Source: an uncultured Eubacteriales bacterium (GTDB lineage Bacteria; Bacillota_A; Clostridia; Lachnospirales; Lachnospiraceae). Taken from it: a stretch of 6,753 nucleotides of DNA. Shown piece by piece: positions 1 through 6,550 of this stretch (its first letter is position 1; each line of letters starts with the position of its first letter). The position numbers and the translations under genes are program-made. The DNA lies in the NCBI GenBank assembly GCA_902803345.1, contig CADCPV010000374.1:1-6753 (forward strand), read 5' to 3'. A model generated the notes under the pieces. The model did no database searches, was not told where the DNA came from, and worked only from the letters and a program-made list of their open reading frames with translations.

Positions 1-92
1 AATGTTCAGGCAGGAACCGCGGCGGATCAAACCACACGATCCGAAACAGAGGCGGTCTCCTGCAGGTTCACAACCAGTCTGAAGAAAGGAGG
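1..92 (+). other. Undecided left-edge stretch, possible 3' end of an upstream gene
   Basis: All three plus-strand frames are open here, so no gene can be assigned. One frame runs from base 1 to a TGA at 97-99, just two bases before the ATG of the small membrane protein. Another runs from base 2 to a TGA at 80-82, just before the ribosome binding site. The third continues into the membrane protein itself. Either of the first two would fit the tail of an upstream operon gene. I see no convincing -35/-10 pair, which agrees weakly with transcription coming from further upstream. Confidence 0.3.
87..92 (+). promoter_or_regulatory. Ribosome binding site deciding the start of the small membrane protein
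   Basis: A full AGGAGG lies at 87-92. An in-frame GTG follows directly at 93 with no spacing, whereas the ATG at 102 sits nine bases downstream, a normal distance. This favours ATG 102 over GTG 93 as the start. Confidence 0.8.
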
Positions 93-101
93 GTGCTGAA
101 C

Positions 102-311
102 ATGTGGAAAGTATTAATGATTGCAGTTGTAGTCTGGGTGATTGTAGGAGCGGTCCGTAAGAGCCGTCATCAGTATCCCGCCTTTAACTGGCGTGTACTT
201 GCCGGAATCGGCATCGGCTGGACTGCACTTCGCATTCTTTTGGCAGTCATCACCGCAGCCACGATGCTGAAAATCTTCGGCTTCCTGGTGCTGATGGAGA
301 TGATCTTCTAA
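102..311 (+). CDS. Small hydrophobic membrane protein of unknown function
   Basis: This encodes 69 residues from the ATG at 102; a GTG at 93 would add three residues but lies too close to the AGGAGG. Residues 3-18 form a first hydrophobic segment. A short basic, polar loop (RKSRHQ, 19-24) follows, and residues 32-69 are again almost wholly hydrophobic, enough for one long or two short membrane segments. No cysteine, catalytic motif or known family signature was seen. The strong ribosome binding site, and the terminator five bases after the TAA, argue that it is a real expressed gene rather than a chance reading frame. It converges with the minus-strand operon. Its partners probably lie to the left of the window. 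The function is unknown. Confidence 0.75.
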   Translation: MWKVLMIAVVVWVIVGAVRKSRHQYPAFNWRVLAGIGIGWTALRILLAVITAATMLKIFGFLVLMEMIF

Positions 312-316
312 GAAGG

Positions 317-351
317 CAGCGGGGACAGATATCTGTCCCCGCTGTTTTTTT
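317..351 (+). terminator. Intrinsic terminator between convergent genes
   Basis: A perfect 12-base-pair stem (CAGCGGGGACAG at 317-328, its complement at 333-344) with an ATAT loop is followed by seven Ts at 345-351. It lies five bases after the stop of the small membrane protein and nine bases beyond the stop of the minus-strand phosphatase gene. In the plus direction it is a textbook rho-independent terminator. In the minus direction the same hairpin forms, but the tail reads CCTTCTTAG, a poor U-tract, so minus-strand termination would be weaker. Confidence 0.93.
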
Positions 352-353
352 CT

Positions 354-1073
354 TCAGAATCCCTCATCCGTCGCATAGCTTACGATCGGTCCTTCCTCCC
401 CGTCGAAATACATATGCCCGACGTCGCCGTAGCTGATCATCCGCGGCACAAAAGGATGTGACGGATCTCTGCCGGGGAAGGAGAATGCCGTCACTCCGGT
501 ATAATTTGAAATGAAGGCATAATTAAAGGCCTGGAAAGGCAGGTTCAGAAGCCGCGACAGGATCACCCGCTGCATTGCCACATGGCAGAACAGTGCGATA
601 TGATCTTCATTCGGGGATTCCGGCAGATAGAAGCCCTCCTCCGTCCGGCGATACCCGTTTTCGAGGAGCAGCCGGTCAAGGCCGTCTGAAATCTCCTGGT
701 ACCGATCCCCAAAATGCGTTTCTTTGACCGCCGGATCCTGAACGAACTCTGAAAGCGGAAGACTCCGGCGCTCCGGCGCCATCCAGTAGCTGCCTTCAAT
801 CGCCGAAAGGCGCTTGAATTCCCCGTCCGGAAAATGTGTATAGGTCTCGTGCCCGAGTTCATAGGCCCAGGGCAGAACCGTCACGGGAAGCCCGAGTTTT
901 TCCGCGGTCGGCGCTGCGGTCTCCTGTGCCCTGCCCATCGGCGAGCTGTAGATCCGGTCGAGTCCGGACCGCAGGAAGCGAAGCGAAACCTGCTCCGCCT
1001 GATGCTTTCCTTCGGGCAGCAGCGAATCCGTTTCGTAATCCGGCTTTCCGTGACGAATGATATACAGAATCAT
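354..1073 (-). CDS. Histidine phosphatase family protein (phosphoglycerate mutase-like)
   Basis: A 239-residue cytoplasmic protein of the histidine phosphatase (phosphoglycerate mutase-like) superfamily, which removes or transfers phosphate through a phosphohistidine. The family signature is visible: RHG at 7-9 with His8 as the expected nucleophile, SSPMGRAQETA at 43-53 supplying Arg48 of the phosphate pocket, and CHVAMQ with His164 as the second catalytic histidine. Glu72 in YELG is a candidate proton donor. A segment of about 85 residues between that site and His164 would form the substrate cap. The substrate cannot be read from sequence, so names such as phosphoglycerate mutase or CobC would be unsafe. 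Its ATG overlaps the TGA of the S1 gene as ATGA, suggesting translational coupling; GAAGGG also lies nine bases upstream. It is the last gene of the minus-strand operon. Confidence 0.93.
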   Translation of the reverse strand: MILYIIRHGKPDYETDSLLPEGKHQAEQVSLRFLRSGLDRIYSSPMGRAQETAAPTAEKLGLPVTVLPWAYELGHETYTHFPDGEFKRLSAIEGSYWMAPERRSLPLSEFVQDPAVKETHFGDRYQEISDGLDRLLLENGYRRTEEGFYLPESPNEDHIALFCHVAMQRVILSRLLNLPFQAFNYAFISNYTGVTAFSFPGRDPSHPFVPRMISYGDVGHMYFDGEEGPIVSYATDEGF

Positions 1074-2146
1074 AATTTCAAACCCTTCAGAAGATCCCCG
1101 AGACTTGTCGATGCCGTCTCATTGTCGCTGTATTCCTCCGGTTCTTCTTCGGCGCGCTCGGTCGCGATCTGCTCGATCAGCGCCTTCATGGAAAGGCTCA
1201 CCTTTCCATTATCTACCTTTGTGATAACAGCCTTGACTTTCTGGCCTTCCTTAAGGACTGCCCGGATATTTTTCACCCGCTGCTCCGAAATCTGGGAAAT
1301 GTGTAAAAGTCCGCTGACTCCGTCGCCGATATCGACAAAGGCACCATAATCCTTCAGCGTTTCGACCGTTCCTTCCACGATATTGCCGGGAACCAGTCTG
1401 CTGATCTTTTTGTTTTTCTCCTCGATTGCCTGCTCCTGCAGGAGCTCTTTTGCGGAAAGAACCAGACGCTTGCCGTCTTCTTCCACCCCGATCACCTGTA
1501 CCCGGATGGGTTTATTCAGGTATTCTTCCGTGTTTTCGACATATTCGAGCGCCAGTTTCGAAGCAGGGATAAAGCCGCGGATGCCCTCAACATAGAGAAT
1601 TGCACCGGCTTTCACGACTTCGGTGATCTTCCCCTCGATGACCGTCTTCTCCTCCATCATCTTCCGAAGCTTATCCCAGGAAAGTTCATCATCCGCCTGC
1701 TTCCGGGAAAGCACGATATTGCCCTTCCCGTCATCGCGTTTGATCACGGTTCCCTGAAATTCATCGCCGATTTTTACCGCGCTCAGGATATCAAAATGCG
1801 GGTCTGCGCTCATTTCCTCAACCGGAATCCGCCCCGGCGCATAATAGGAAAGGTCCATCAGCACGCCGGTCTCATCTACATCGATCACACGGCCCGTCAG
1901 AACGTCGCCGACATGGATCTGCCGGAAGGATGCCTCTAATTCATTCTGGTAATCCGCCATCCCTTCCCCTGCCAAAAGCTCCGGATTTGGGGTCGCCTGC
2001 ACCGTTGAACGGATCAGTCCGTGCGGATTCTTTTCCCGCTCACGGCGCTTCCGTTCCTCTTCCGCCTTCTCCAGTTCCGCGATCGCTTCCTGTTTTTCCG
2101 TGTCTTCCGAGACAAGCTCTTCGATACTCTTCTTCTCTTCTTCCAT
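1070..2146 (-). CDS. S1 RNA-binding domain protein, short ribosomal-protein-S1-like
   Basis: This 358-residue protein carries three S1 (OB-fold) RNA-binding domains at about 77-148, 166-233 and 252-322. The third is the most canonical (GTVETLKDYGAFVDIG, then GLLHISQIS); the second has the GFIPASKL signature typical of ribosomal protein S1 and its relatives. Residues 1-40 are very rich in Glu, Lys and Arg and probably form a charged helix or coiled coil. The C-terminal tail (TSLGDLLKGLKL) resembles that of Bacillus YpfD, which has four domains, while Escherichia coli S1 has six. It probably binds mRNA, on the ribosome or nearby, in the cytoplasm. Whether it is the organism's main S1 (rpsA) or a paralogue cannot be told here, since clostridia may also carry an IspH-S1 fusion. 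AGAGGA lies seven bases before the ATG. It sits 33 bases after the zinc-ribbon gene and overlaps the phosphatase gene by four. Confidence 0.92.
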   Translation of the reverse strand: MEEEKKSIEELVSEDTEKQEAIAELEKAEEERKRREREKNPHGLIRSTVQATPNPELLAGEGMADYQNELEASFRQIHVGDVLTGRVIDVDETGVLMDLSYYAPGRIPVEEMSADPHFDILSAVKIGDEFQGTVIKRDDGKGNIVLSRKQADDELSWDKLRKMMEEKTVIEGKITEVVKAGAILYVEGIRGFIPASKLALEYVENTEEYLNKPIRVQVIGVEEDGKRLVLSAKELLQEQAIEEKNKKISRLVPGNIVEGTVETLKDYGAFVDIGDGVSGLLHISQISEQRVKNIRAVLKEGQKVKAVITKVDNGKVSLSMKALIEQIATERAEEEPEEYSDNETASTSLGDLLKGLKL

Positions 2147-2179
2147 CTCCTGGTCCTCTCTCAGTCCGTCTTTTATGAT

Positions 2180-3331
2180 TCAGTCCTTATAATATTTTTT
2201 GGGATCGACATTCTCCGGGAAAACAAAGGCATAGCAGTTCACATAGCCTTCGCTGTCCTGTGCCGCAAGCTCCAGCTGCCGTCCGATTACAGTCATTGCG
2301 ATAAAGTCAAATTCGGCTTCCGAACGCGCACCGGGAAGCAGCATGATCAGCTTTTTCGCTTTCTGGTGGTATTTGCAGCTGATCCCGGCGGCCCGAAGCA
2401 GCCTGACCCAGGCATTGAAATCTTCCCGCAGAATCTGCTGTACCCGGTATGCTTCCTGGTCCAGTTCCGGCATGCTGCAGTAATTCGCCCCGATCAGGCT
2501 TCCGGACAGATATCCGTCGCTGAAAAGCCGGCAGATTCCTTCTACCCGTGCCCGAAGGTCCGCAAGCCCTAAAAGCCGGATCACATCACCGATGCCGCCT
2601 TTTTTCACAAACCAGCACATAAAACTGTCCGGATTGTACCAGACGCCTTCGCGGGCATACAGGTGATACTGATGGTAATTCGGCCGCGACGCACGAATCA
2701 GAGACTCCGCCCCGACATCCCGATCGTCAATTGAAGGCTGCGCATAGTCCGGCGCATACTCGCAGAAACCGTGAGAAGCCGCGGAAACCGCCTGGAACGG
2801 ATACATATGCGGCTTTGTCTCCCACTCCGGCAGAATCTCGCGGAAGAAAGGCGCATACAGCGAAGGATCCGAATTGCAGGAAAGCGCATGCTTCATCAGT
2901 TCAATGTCCGGAAGCGAAGTATGGGTGAAGTTCATATCATACCGCGCTTTCGACAGATGGTGCAGAATTCCGGCTTTCAGTTCCCCGAACCAGCCGCGCC
3001 AGTCATCCGGGTATGCCGCACTCAGCTTTTTGAACGCATTGACCGCCAGCGGATAATCCGAGAACTTCATCACCGCTTCCGCGTCTTTATACAGTTCATC
3101 CGCTGTAGGCCCTTTCTTCTCCATACCCGGAACCGAAATGCCCGGAGCCGGCGCCGCGGACTGCTCCGGGATCATATCCCGCGCATTCTCACCGGAAATG
3201 ATCTGGAATGTCTCATTGCCCTCTGCGTCCTTGACAATCTGCAGGATCGGCGCCCCGAACAGGCTCGCTCCGCAGGAACTGCAGTACTTGGAATTGTCCG
3301 GCGCGTAGGCGCCGCATTTCGAACAGAACAT
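2180..3331 (-). CDS. Zinc-ribbon protein of unknown function
   Basis: This encodes 383 residues. The N-terminus is a clear zinc ribbon with Cys3, Cys6, Cys17 and Cys20 in two CxxC knuckles (FCSKCG and YCSSCG). Residues 27-50 look like a small beta segment, and 55-75 form an Ala/Pro-rich linker. Residues 77-125 read like a tetratricopeptide-type helical pair (ADELYKDAEAVMKF, then YPLAVNAFKKLSAAYPDDW), suggesting protein contacts. The rest, 130-383, is a mixed, aromatic-rich region with no family I recognise. No signal peptide or membrane segment is seen, so it is probably cytoplasmic. AGAAGG lies five bases before the ATG. It is spaced 28 bases from the anchored-protein gene upstream and 33 from the S1 gene downstream, so it belongs to the operon. 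Its role is unknown. Confidence 0.88.
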   Translation of the reverse strand: MFCSKCGAYAPDNSKYCSSCGASLFGAPILQIVKDAEGNETFQIISGENARDMIPEQSAAPAPGISVPGMEKKGPTADELYKDAEAVMKFSDYPLAVNAFKKLSAAYPDDWRGWFGELKAGILHHLSKARYDMNFTHTSLPDIELMKHALSCNSDPSLYAPFFREILPEWETKPHMYPFQAVSAASHGFCEYAPDYAQPSIDDRDVGAESLIRASRPNYHQYHLYAREGVWYNPDSFMCWFVKKGGIGDVIRLLGLADLRARVEGICRLFSDGYLSGSLIGANYCSMPELDQEAYRVQQILREDFNAWVRLLRAAGISCKYHQKAKKLIMLLPGARSEAEFDFIAMTVIGRQLELAAQDSEGYVNCYAFVFPENVDPKKYYKD

Positions 3332-3359
3332 AAAAGCCTTCTTTCTGTTTTACCCGATA

Positions 3360-4181
3360 TTACTCTTCTCTGAGATCTTTGGAGTTGTACGCGGAAATCA
3401 CCTTGCCGGAGTCCGCATTGAAAAAGATCACCTGAATGTTGTCGACGGAATCGCCCTTAAAGCAATGGTACCTGCCCGCAGTGCCGAAGAAGCTTTTAAC
3501 TGCGCGGACTTCCCCCTCATCGGGTTCCCCGTTTTTCGTCGTGACTGCAAACAGGGTATAGTCTTCCGCAGCCTGAATGTCCAGGATTTGCGGCGTATTC
3601 TCACTGCCGACGAAACCGAGACGCATTTCTTCCAGCTGTTCCGCCAGTTCATCCGCCATTCCGAGGCCTTTCTCTTCGGTCACATAATATGTAACACTGC
3701 CGTCGTCATGGATCACGACAGCCCCGATCCCTTCTGCCGCCTCGTCTTCCTGCCGTCTCTCCTCCGTATAGTCCGAAGCAAATTCCGGAGGAACCGTGAT
3801 CTTCACACTGTAAAGCTCCTCATCGATTGCCGTGGCCTGTTCCGATGCCGCTTCTGTTGTATCTTCGGTCGGGTTTTCCGTGGTTTCCGCTGCCGTCTCT
3901 GAAGTTTTGTCCGTATGATCCGTAATCTCCGCAACACCGGATTCCGAAGCGGATGTACTGACTTCAGGCACGGTTTCCGTCTCGGAATCGTCTGTCTCAG
4001 AATCGTCTGTCTCGGAAGTCTGTGTCGTCGATTCCGCGGCGGTCTCCTTTTTCAGCGGATTCCCATAGAAGTGATGGATCAGGAAAATCAGCGCCAAAAC
4101 AGCCGCTGAAAGGACCGCAATATCGACGATCAGAAGAATCCAAAACTTCTTTTTATTTGGTTTTCTGTTGTCCGTTTCCAT
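3360..4181 (-). CDS. Membrane-anchored protein with acidic Ser/Thr-rich linker
   Basis: A 273-residue predicted single-pass protein. The N-terminus is short and basic (KPNKKK, 8-12), followed by a hydrophobic segment at 13-36 ending near HHFYG. By the positive-inside rule the N-terminus is cytoplasmic and the rest lies outside; no lipobox or sortase motif is seen. Residues 46-120 are a low-complexity linker of Ser, Thr, Glu and Asp that includes two SETDD repeats. Residues 122-273 look folded, with alternating beta strands (YSVKITVPPEF, GAVVIHDDGSVTYYVT), a helix near 175-188 and a final GKVISAYNSKDL strand. The only cysteine is Cys240, so no internal disulphide is possible. I do not recognise the domain. 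AAAGGA lies five bases before the ATG. It begins 47 bases after pcrA and is read in the same direction. Confidence 0.88.
   Translation of the reverse strand: METDNRKPNKKKFWILLIVDIAVLSAAVLALIFLIHHFYGNPLKKETAAESTTQTSETDDSETDDSETETVPEVSTSASESGVAEITDHTDKTSETAAETTENPTEDTTEAASEQATAIDEELYSVKITVPPEFASDYTEERRQEDEAAEGIGAVVIHDDGSVTYYVTEEKGLGMADELAEQLEEMRLGFVGSENTPQILDIQAAEDYTLFAVTTKNGEPDEGEVRAVKSFFGTAGRYHCFKGDSVDNIQVIFFNADSGKVISAYNSKDLREE
3979..4017 (-). repeat. 15-base tandem repeat coding for SETDD units
   Basis: About 2.6 copies of a 15-base unit (plus strand GTCTCGGAATCGTCT) lie head to tail within the linker of the membrane-anchored protein. The first two copies differ at one base. The unit length is a multiple of three, so copy-number change would lengthen or shorten the linker without a frameshift. 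Confidence 0.8.
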
Positions 4182-4228
4182 AGAATTCCTTTCGTGCCTT
4201 CCTGCTTCGCTTCCGGTATCAGCCGCTG

Positions 4229-6550
4229 TTACACTTTCTTCAGCTTCGCGAAGCTTGCGAACATCCGCTTCTCGCCCGGGCCGTCAAAACGTACCAGTAC
4301 CTCAAAATCCTTCTTGCCGTCTGTGATTTCCAGAACTGTTCCTTCACCGAACTTGATGTGCCGGACACGATCGCCGACATCATACGAAAGGGCAGCCGGT
4401 TTCTGGATCTCAAAGCTGCGGCCGAAGCTGGGTCTCGGCGGTGTGCTGTAGGATGAACCGGAGCCCCCGCCCCGGGATGCCGAAAACGCCTCCCGATTCG
4501 ACTCTGCCGAATAGCGGTACTGGTCCCGGCCGGAATAGGAGCTGCCGGATCCGAAGCCGAAATCACCCTCATCCCCGTCGTCAAACACAAAACTTTTCTT
4601 TTTCTTCGGAACCTGCGCCTCCCAGATCTCCTCCGGGAGTTCCTTCACAAAACGGCTGATGGGGTTGAATACCACGTCGCCATGCAGGGTCCGCGCGCGT
4701 GCGGCAGACAGAAACAGCCGCTTCATCGCCCGGGTGATGCCGACATAGCAGAGCCGGCGCTCTTCTTCGATATCCATCGGATCACCGGAATTCAGGGACA
4801 TATAGGAGGGGAACAGACCGTCCTCCATGCCTGCTAAAAACACGGTCGGAAACTCCAGGCCCTTGGCGCCGTGAATCGTCATGAGAAGGATCCGGTTCTC
4901 CTCGTCCGAGACCGCGTCCACATCCGCGACAAGCGCTACTTCCTCTAAAAACGCGGTCAGGGTCGGAGGGCCTTCCTCTTCCCAGTTGTTGACAAAATCC
5001 GCAGCCTTACTGATCAGTTCCTCAATGTTTTCGCGCTTCTGCTCCGCCCGTTCCTCGTCAAAGTCCTCCAGCGTCGATTCATAATCCGTCCGAAGAAGAA
5101 TCTCCCGAAGAAGGTCCGGAAGCTCCGTATCTTCATCACGGGACAGTTCCCGCAGTTCCCCGATCAGGTGTGAAAAGGCCTGCAGCTTCGGAACGACCCG
5201 CTGGATTCCCGGAACCCGGTCCGCATGCGTTATGGTTTCCATCAGCGAGAGATCGTTCTGGGAAGCGAAAAGCTGCAGCCGCATGAGCGTGCTGTCACCG
5301 ATGCCGCGGCGCGGGACATTCAGGATCCTCTGGGTCGAAAGATCGTCTTTTCCGCTGTCAATTGTCTTCAGGTAAGCTAAAAGATCCTTGATTTCCTGTC
5401 TCTGGTAGAAGTTTACGCCCCCGACCAGGCGGTATGGGACATTAAAAGCGATGCATTTTTCTTCAAAAGCACGGGACTGGGCGTTGGTGCGGTACAGGAC
5501 CGCGTAGTCGCTGTATGCGGCGCCAGCAAGCACTTCCTTTTGGATCCGGCGCACTATAGCCTCTGCCTCCTGGTAGCCGTTCTCATACTGATTGAAGCAT
5601 ACCGGCGTCCCGATTCCGAGCTCCGACCACAGATGCTTTTCCTTACGGCCGCGGTTATGGCTGATCACGGCATTCGCCGCGTCCAGAATCGAAGTCGTGG
5701 AGCGGTAATTCTGCTCCAGCCGCACAACTTTAGCGCCCGGGAAATGCTGCTCAAACTCGAGGATGTTTCGGATATCCGCGCCCCGGAAACGGTAAATGGA
5801 CTGGTCATCGTCGCCGACGACGCAGATATTCCGGTGCTCGGCGGCGAGCATGGCCACAAACTCAAACTGCACATGATTGGTGTCCTGGTATTCGTCCACC
5901 ATGATATATCGGAAGCGGTTCTGGTAATATGACAGAACCTGCGGATTTTCGCGGAAAAGCTGTACAGTAAGAAGCAGCAGATCGTCAAAATCGACGGCAT
6001 TGTTCTGCTTCAGTTTTTTCTGGTAATTCTGGTAAATCTCGGCCTCTTTTTTCTTCCTGTAGTCCGATCCCGCGTCTGAAAACGCCTGCTCTGCGCTGTA
6101 CATTTCATTTTTGCAGGCGGAGATCCAGGCCGCAAGTACACGTTCCTTGTACATCTTGGGATCGAGGTCCATTTCCCTGATGATGTGCTTCACAGCCGTC
6201 CGCGCATCATCCGCGTCATAGATGGTAAAGTCCCGATCGTAGCCTAAAAGATCGATGTGACGCCGGAGAATCCTTACGCAGCTCGAATGGAAGGTTGCGA
6301 TCCAGACCGTGTCCGCATAGTCCACCATCCGCGCGACACGATCCTTCATCTCCTGCGCGGCTTTATTGGTAAATGTGATCGCCATGATGTTGTAGGGGGC
6401 GACACCCTGCTCTTCAATGAGATAGGCAACGCGATGCGTCAGCACCCGTGTTTTTCCGGCACCGGCGCCCGCTAAGATGAGAAGCGGTCCTTCTGTGTGA
6501 AAGACCGCCTCTCTCTGCTTTGCATTTAAGAGCTCGTATTTTCCGCTCAT
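4229..6550 (-). CDS. pcrA: ATP-dependent DNA helicase PcrA (UvrD/Rep family)
   Basis: A full-length 773-residue superfamily 1A helicase that unwinds DNA 3' to 5' in repair, replication restart and removal of stalled complexes. Motifs appear in order: Q motif with Gln12; Walker A AGAGAGKT, 27-34; Ia AITFTNKAA, 57-65; Walker B VDEYQDTN, 218-225; III VVGDDDQSIYRFRG, 244-257; IV LEQNYRS, 278-284; V TIHGAKGLEF, 558-567; VI EERRLCYVGITRA, 596-608. Residues 722-773 (YDVGDRVRHIKFGEGTVLEI) match the Tudor-like domain that contacts RNA polymerase in PcrA. A Gly/Ser/Tyr/Arg-rich linker spans about 655-718. The start is set by the motifs, since Q12 lies close behind it. The ATG overlaps the previous gene's TGA and has only a poor ribosome binding site, so translational coupling is likely. 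All catalytic motifs are intact. Confidence 0.97.
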   Translation of the reverse strand: MSGKYELLNAKQREAVFHTEGPLLILAGAGAGKTRVLTHRVAYLIEEQGVAPYNIMAITFTNKAAQEMKDRVARMVDYADTVWIATFHSSCVRILRRHIDLLGYDRDFTIYDADDARTAVKHIIREMDLDPKMYKERVLAAWISACKNEMYSAEQAFSDAGSDYRKKKEAEIYQNYQKKLKQNNAVDFDDLLLLTVQLFRENPQVLSYYQNRFRYIMVDEYQDTNHVQFEFVAMLAAEHRNICVVGDDDQSIYRFRGADIRNILEFEQHFPGAKVVRLEQNYRSTTSILDAANAVISHNRGRKEKHLWSELGIGTPVCFNQYENGYQEAEAIVRRIQKEVLAGAAYSDYAVLYRTNAQSRAFEEKCIAFNVPYRLVGGVNFYQRQEIKDLLAYLKTIDSGKDDLSTQRILNVPRRGIGDSTLMRLQLFASQNDLSLMETITHADRVPGIQRVVPKLQAFSHLIGELRELSRDEDTELPDLLREILLRTDYESTLEDFDEERAEQKRENIEELISKAADFVNNWEEEGPPTLTAFLEEVALVADVDAVSDEENRILLMTIHGAKGLEFPTVFLAGMEDGLFPSYMSLNSGDPMDIEEERRLCYVGITRAMKRLFLSAARARTLHGDVVFNPISRFVKELPEEIWEAQVPKKKKSFVFDDGDEGDFGFGSGSSYSGRDQYRYSAESNREAFSASRGGGSGSSYSTPPRPSFGRSFEIQKPAALSYDVGDRVRHIKFGEGTVLEITDGKKDFEVLVRFDGPGEKRMFASFAKLKKV
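6547..6550 (-). promoter_or_regulatory. ATGA stop-start overlap coupling the zinc-ribbon gene to pcrA
   Basis: On the minus strand ATG (6550-6548) and TGA (6549-6547) share two bases. The 20 bases before the ATG contain no AGGAGG-like site, only CAAG. Entry into pcrA therefore probably relies on ribosomes finishing the upstream gene. Confidence 0.7.

Noticed and set aside
834..1349. A 171-codon plus-strand reading frame opposite the phosphatase and S1 genes
   Set aside because: It lies antisense to two genes with clear family motifs, spans their junction, and its translation shows no recognisable domain.
2021..2572. A 183-codon plus-strand reading frame opposite the S1 and zinc-ribbon genes
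   Set aside because: It is antisense to two supported genes and crosses the gap between them; its Phe/Leu-rich translation is what the complement of acidic, Lys/Glu-rich coding sequence gives.
2771..3373. A 200-codon plus-strand reading frame opposite the 383-residue zinc-ribbon gene
   Set aside because: Its translation is Arg-rich and patternless, while the opposite strand has a zinc ribbon and a good ribosome binding site.
3465..3902. A 145-codon plus-strand reading frame opposite the membrane-anchored protein gene
   Set aside because: It is antisense to a gene with a coherent anchor, linker and domain layout, and its own translation has no coherent features.
4182..4228. The 47-base gap between pcrA and the membrane-anchored gene as a possible terminator or internal promoter
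   Set aside because: No stable hairpin, U-tract or -35/-10 pair is visible, so it was left as a plain intergenic spacer.
4242..4255. A 14-base perfect palindrome, AGCTTCGCGAAGCT
   Set aside because: It lies inside the last codons of pcrA (the SFAKLK region) and is explained by codon choice; no U-tract follows in either direction, so it is not called as a terminator.
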